Positions 60,601 to 64,000 of a stretch of DNA of 64,000 bases are shown here, piece by piece. Each line of letters opens with the position of its first letter. The first letter of the stretch is position 1. The stretch covers positions 15,190,902-15,254,901 of the forward strand of contig NC_079910.1 of NCBI RefSeq assembly GCF_024868665.1, written 5' to 3'. The position numbers and the translations under genes are program-made. Source of the stretch: Triplophysa rosa. Taxonomy: Eukaryota; Chordata; Actinopteri; Cypriniformes; Nemacheilidae. Below the pieces are notes generated by a model that ran no database searches, had not been told where the DNA came from, and saw nothing but the letters and a program-made list of their open reading frames with translations.

Positions 60601-61758
60601 GTTTATGAGCACTGTATGTTAAATATGATTATTTTTTATTAAAATATCAGCAGATCACAAGTTAACACATGCACATTTAAGAAAATGTACGCACAGGAAT
60701 AGAATTTTTAATTTTATATCAAGTATCCGATTCCTAACCGTTCCATTCAGATCCCAAAATTGGAATTGATTTTTGATTCTCAACCCTATCTGAGATCCTA
60801 TTAAAAGCTCAGGTAGATCAGAAAATACCACATGTTTAGACAGCGTGAATGCATTAAAAACTTTTTGTACCACTATAGACTTAAAATCTGACTTTAGTTT
60901 CTTTAAAGGAGTCTAAACAGGACTGTAAAAAGATTTTTGCTTTGTTTTTCAGCTCGACAAGCTCAGCTGATGTTCATCAGAAGAGCAAAGGTAAGATTTA
61001 TAAAGATGCAAATCTTTTGAGACATGAAAGTGATGCCGGCGTGGAAGAGGAAGTCAATACAAGTCATGACACACTAATGGAAGTCACTAGATCTTTTATA
61101 ACATCACTATGGATTTTTGTCTTGGTATGTCTGAATCTTTGTGGTCACCTTAACTTTGAGCAGGGGAAGAGAAATTTCTAGTTGCCTCTCCTACTAACAC
61201 GCGTCTTAAAAATTTGAGTGTTTTGGTGCTTAAAGTAACGGACATCAGATGACAGTGTGATTCATAGAGTTGTCCTCCACACTGATAAACACCAGCTCTC
61301 CTTACAGATGAAAACAAATCAGATGGGGTTCGCCGAGATCGGGGTCCCTCTCGGGGTCGTGGTGGGGCCTCGGGCTCTGGAGCAGGCAGGGGACGTGGAG
61401 ACGCGGCCAGCCGAGACCGACGGAAGGAAACTGACAGGTCAACTTGTTTCGCTGTGTTTTTATGGATAAACAAATGAGAATGTAAAGGCTAGTGGGCAAA
61501 AAGAGAACTCTTGAAGTGACAGCTAGAAAAAAATGCTATATGATTTGTTTACTGTAATTCTAAAAATCCTGTAACATTGTAATATTTTAAATGGAAGTGT
61601 TTTTCCCAACCAATGGAGTTCTCAGTAGCTCCAGAGTCTTTGTAATAAGTACATGTGCATTTGAGATTCTGTTGTGTGTTTGCAGAAGGGATGTGAAAAG
61701 AGAACAAGATCTCAAATCAGCACCAGAGCCAAAGAAATGTGAGGAGCCTCCGAATCAT
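51621..61758 (+). CDS. eif4b: Eukaryotic translation initiation factor 4B (3-prime end outside window)
   Basis: eIF4B is an RNA-binding cofactor of the eIF4A helicase that promotes ribosome loading on mRNA. Coding exons: 51621-51633, 54974-55117, 57448-57653, 57833-57949, 58193-58247, 58368-58511, 58665-58805, 59346-59513, 59589-59829, 59935-60023, 60164-60386, 60953-60990, 61308-61437 and 61686-61758. They join in frame to 594 codons; human eIF4B has 611. The start MAAS and the motif TDFLAED match the family. The RRM covers residues 97 to about 175, with RNP2-like AFLGNL (99-104) and RNP1-like KGFGYAEF (138-145). A DRYG-type Asp/Arg/Tyr/Gly-rich region follows (about 180-330), then RAASIFGGAKPVDTAA, and RRRES (442-446), equivalent to the human Ser422 kinase site. 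The last exon ending the family C-terminus was not found before 64000. A fish paralog letter (a or b) cannot be assigned. Confidence 0.93.
52290..52946. repeat. Palindrome-bearing minisatellite, left array (eif4b intron 1)
   Basis: About 17 tandem units of roughly 36-39 bp, each with TTTATCATCTT, the perfect 12-bp palindrome TGTCCCGGGACA and ACACTCT. Most units keep CCCGGG intact; early units have variants (CCCGGTAC). Units differ slightly in length, so frames stay open on both strands for 60-90 codons, which is an artefact. The array continues after a hAT insertion. Confidence 0.9.
52947..53397. mobile_element. hAT MITE inserted inside the minisatellite
   Basis: 451 bp with ends TAGACATGCCCGGTTAACCG and, inverted, TAGACATGTGCCCGGTTAACCG minus one gap. 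It is flanked by CCCGGGAC at 52939-52946 and at 53398-53405, a perfect 8-bp target duplication taken from the minisatellite palindrome. The interior has no ORF of note. A second copy of the terminal motif (GGTAACCGCGGTTAACC) at the right end is itself palindromic. Confidence 0.88.
53398..54256. repeat. Minisatellite, right array with higher-order repeat
   Basis: About 22 more units of the same monomer family, more divergent than the left array (TCCTGGGACA, CCCGGAACA, TTCCTGGGAC). From 53881 a four-monomer block of about 153 bp repeats: CTTTCTGTGTTTATAATCTT occurs at 53881, 54034 and 54188, with matching monomer variants between. The 217- and 225-codon ORFs on + are products of the repeat. Confidence 0.88.
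54257..54973 (+). other. eif4b intron 1, remainder
   Basis: AT-rich intron sequence between the minisatellite and exon 2 (acceptor TTTTACAG at 54973). No repeat or regulatory element was recognised. Confidence 0.5.
56016..56575. repeat. TTAA MITE, second family, complete (eif4b intron 2)
   Basis: Begins TTAAAGGAGTCATATGACAC and ends GCCATATGACCCCTTTAA, with TTAA on both sides. This 560-bp copy shows the full structure of the truncated one at 6646. Paired internal motifs include GATTGGCCAG and, on the other side, AGTCCAATCATACC. Noncoding. Confidence 0.8.
56692..57091. repeat. TTAA MITE of the TTAAAG...GTGAA family (eif4b intron 2)
   Basis: The left end TTAAAGTCCCAGTGAAAC and the inverse of the right end, TTAAAGTCCCTGTGAACCGG, flank 400 bp. 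Related to the copies at 28837 and 32785. An ORF of 147 codons that runs across it has no coding support. Confidence 0.75.
60453..60788. repeat. hAT-derived fragment in eif4b intron 11
   Basis: The right end, inverted, reads TAGGGTTGAGAATCAAAAATC. The interior carries repeated GATTCCGATTCTTATCAATTCC motifs. The left terminus is not intact, so no target duplication can be assigned. Confidence 0.55.
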
Positions 61759-62038
61759 GTGAGTGACAGAGCTAACACCCACAATCCCCCACTGCTTTCT
61801 TTCAGACATTCTTTAATCAAAGATTTCTGTAAGGGACGCCTTAATTTAGACAGAAGTGGAGATTTTAATGTCAAGGTCACAGACTGTAATTGTAGTCCTC
61901 GCTTGAAACAAACGCAGCTTGATGTAAATATTTACTTGAGTCTAGACACATAATTCAGATGAATTAGAATCCTAGTATCAAGCTGAGGATGTTTTGGCTT
62001 GTAAATTGCGAATACTGAAATGTTGCCTGATCCGTATG
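61759..62038 (+). other. eif4b intron 14, first part
   Basis: Intron sequence after the GTGAGT donor at 61759. The exon 14 frame happens to stay open into the intron for about 60 codons, but the strong donor and the eIF4B alignment argue against readthrough. Confidence 0.5.
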
Positions 62039-62325
62039 GATAGTTCACCCAAAAATAGAAATGTTGTCATCATTTATTTACCCTCATGTGATTTAAATCC
62101 TGTATGTGACTCTTTCTTGTGTGGAATACAAAAGAAGATATTTTGAGAAATGTGTCAGTGGTTTTGTGTTAATACAATGGAAATCAAAGGGGGCCGCTGT
62201 TGTTTGTTTACCAACATTCTTCATAATATCTTCTTTTGTGTTCTGCAGGAGAAAGAAAGTCATTCAGGTTTGGTATGACGTGAGGGTGCATACATTTTTC
62301 GTTTTTGGGCGAACTATCCCTTTGA
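62039..62325. repeat. Angel-like MITE in eif4b intron 14
   Basis: Begins GGATAGTTCACCCAAAAAT and ends GGGCGAACTATCCCTTTGA. The paired inner arms AATACAAAAGAAGATATTTTG and ATATCTTCTTTTGTGTTCTG are present. TTAA is degraded on both sides. Confidence 0.7.
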
Positions 62326-63525
62326 GCTCAGATTGGATACATTCTCCATCATTTGAATGGCTTTTGTTGGGTTTTTAGGCCTAAAGATGCAGACTTTTCT
62401 TGTACTTTCTCTCTTGAAAGTTTTGATACTTGTAGATCATGTTTTGTGGTTTCGTTCTTCTGGTCTGTTTTCACATCCTGGTCCATCTGGCTTTTCATGA
62501 CAACAGTCTTTTTCAAACAAACACAAAATTTGTTAGGATGTGGGTGTCATGGAAGCTCAGATAAAGCAGTTTAATAGGCAGATGGACCAGACTTTAAAAA
62601 CAGGTGTTAGTTTTAAGAGGCTTTTTTCAGGCTTCATAGCTGACCAAACATGTCTTTCAAAGCAAGTTATTCAGTGAACTACATCTTTAAGAATTTAACC
62701 TGGAATCAACAGAGCTGGAACTTAAAGATGTGACCTCTTTATTTTTATAAAGATCTTTGACTCATTATAGGTCAAAATCATTTGAATTCTCAATCCTTGG
62801 AAAGAATTGATCAGCTGGAAAGAATTGCCACAGAAGTCTTTCAACAATATTGTTATAGTTGTGTTGTGGACTCTGCTATTTTCTTAAATTGACTTTTAAA
62901 ACTTCTTTATGGTTATGGTTCTCGTTCCTGGTGTGACTTACATTAGTTAACATAAACTAACGGCGAACAGTGCTTCTGAAGCAATTCCCCGTTCTTAATG
63001 TAAATTTCTTAAATTTGCTAATACTTTACTTAAATCAGAAGTTGTATCTGTAAATATGTGTAATAAACAATGAACCAACATCAAGAAACAATTGTATTTG
63101 TATTACTGTAACTAACAAAAACCAAGAAATGCTGTAAAAAATATTTTAAATCCAGCGTTATAGATGTGACATTTTTAGTCAAAACTTGAGTGTAGAGTGA
63201 AAAGAATGTATTTATTACCAATATAATCTGTTTATATTTTTCGAAACCCAGAGTCCAGACATCTGAAAAATATCAGTCTAGTTTTCTATTTTAAAATAGA
63301 GAAAAATTAATGCGTTATGGATGTGACAAAAAAGGATGCATGTTTTTCAGAGACAACATACTTTGGAGGTTTTCTGTGAATTCAAATGTACAAACCAGAA
63401 GCAATAATACCAAACAAATAGAGAAGGGATGCCTCTTTATAGAATAAAAACAGTTACTATTATAAAATTTTGAATGTGCCCATTTATGAGAAATATGGAC
63501 TGTTATGGATGTGACAATTCACTTA
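62326..63525. other. eif4b intron 14, remainder; last exon not found
   Basis: Searched by eye for the conserved eIF4B C-terminal exon; nothing matching was seen. A 15-bp motif GTTATGGATGTGACA occurs three times (63157 with one change, 63314, 63502). Near 62935-63120 are TTAGTTAACATAAACTAAC-type repeat remnants. Confidence 0.45.
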
Positions 63526-63729
63526 AGGCTGGAATACACTACACGACTTTACACAACACGAAAAAACTAGACATCACACACTTGCAGACTTACTGAAATT
63601 TTGCAGAGAAAAAAATGGCATCATACACTACGCGATAAATTCTGCAGACTAGCGCAGACTTTCTGCAACAAGTCCAGACTGAAAATCTGGGCAGAATCTG
63701 AGCAAAGGTCTTGTAGTGTATTCCAGCCT
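63526..63729. mobile_element. Harbinger-like MITE
   Basis: Terminal inverted repeats AGGCTGGAATACACTACACG and, inverted, AGGCTGGAATACACTACAAG, flanked by the 3-bp duplication TTA (63523-63525 and 63730-63732). A 3-bp TWA duplication is the hallmark of PIF/Harbinger elements. It is 204 bp and noncoding. Confidence 0.75.
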
Positions 63730-63732
63730 TTA

Positions 63733-64000
63733 CGGACAATCATGTTTTAAAAACATTGAGACTTAACATGGGTATTTAAACCACCAAACATTGACATCTG
63801 ACCTAGTATGGTGTAAATCTGGTAAAAAAAAAAAAACATTTTATCTTAAGCTTGACTTTTGCATGCAATTGCCATGTTAGTTTTCTGTTAGCTAATGCAT
63901 TAACTAATGTTAGTCAAATGTAAACAATTTATTCCTCAAACTTAATGCCTGTTAGCAGTCAAACCACCAATTTTGATGAATATCACCACCTGATTCTATC
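63733..64000. other. Right edge, presumed eif4b intron
   Basis: AT-rich sequence with GTTAGCTAATGCATTAACTAATG motifs; no exon recognised before the window ends. Confidence 0.4.

Noticed and set aside
61591..61953. 120-codon ORF that includes eif4b exon 14 and continues past it
   Set aside because: A consensus GTGAGT donor follows exon 14, and the extension does not resemble the eIF4B C-terminus; intron readthrough is less likely.

Overview
The window looks like a teleost, most likely cyprinid (zebrafish/carp group), chromosome segment. Three spliced vertebrate genes are readable with GT-AG introns. Their proteins resemble fish keratin 18 and eIF4B. The rest is AT-rich DNA packed with short fish-type DNA transposons (TTAA-flanked MITEs, hAT derivatives with 8-bp target duplications, a Harbinger-like MITE), one miniature LTR element, a long CA microsatellite and a complex minisatellite. 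No prokaryotic or viral genes, tRNA or rRNA were recognised.

Layout. 1-20.1 kb: no recognisable protein gene; many repeats, an LTR element at 11.9-13.4 kb, a CA microsatellite at 16 kb, a promoter-like patch without a visible gene near 15.1 kb and a perfect DR1 nuclear-receptor motif at 10.6 kb. 20.2-23.8 kb: complete seven-exon type I keratin gene on + (krt18a.1-like, 437 aa). 24.6-27.8 kb: a second complete seven-exon keratin-18-like gene on - (404 aa), convergent with the first; exons 2 to 6 have identical lengths in the two genes. 27.9-51.5 kb: gene desert carrying at least three hAT elements with clear target duplications, one of which keeps a decayed transposase start, plus many MITEs. 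51.5 kb to beyond the right edge: eif4b on +, with 14 coding exons (594 codons) in the window and the last exon apparently outside it. Its first intron holds a roughly 2-kb minisatellite built on the 12-bp palindrome TGTCCCGGGACA and split by a 451-bp hAT element.

Keratin 18 partners a type II keratin (keratin 8) in simple epithelia; eIF4B stimulates the eIF4A helicase during translation initiation. They do not share a pathway. Their adjacency matches the KRT18-EIF4B order of human chromosome 12 and reads as conserved synteny. Family names for repeats come from terminal sequences, target-site duplications and memory, with no database search. Exon boundaries were read by eye from splice signals and homology, and reading phase was checked through every junction.
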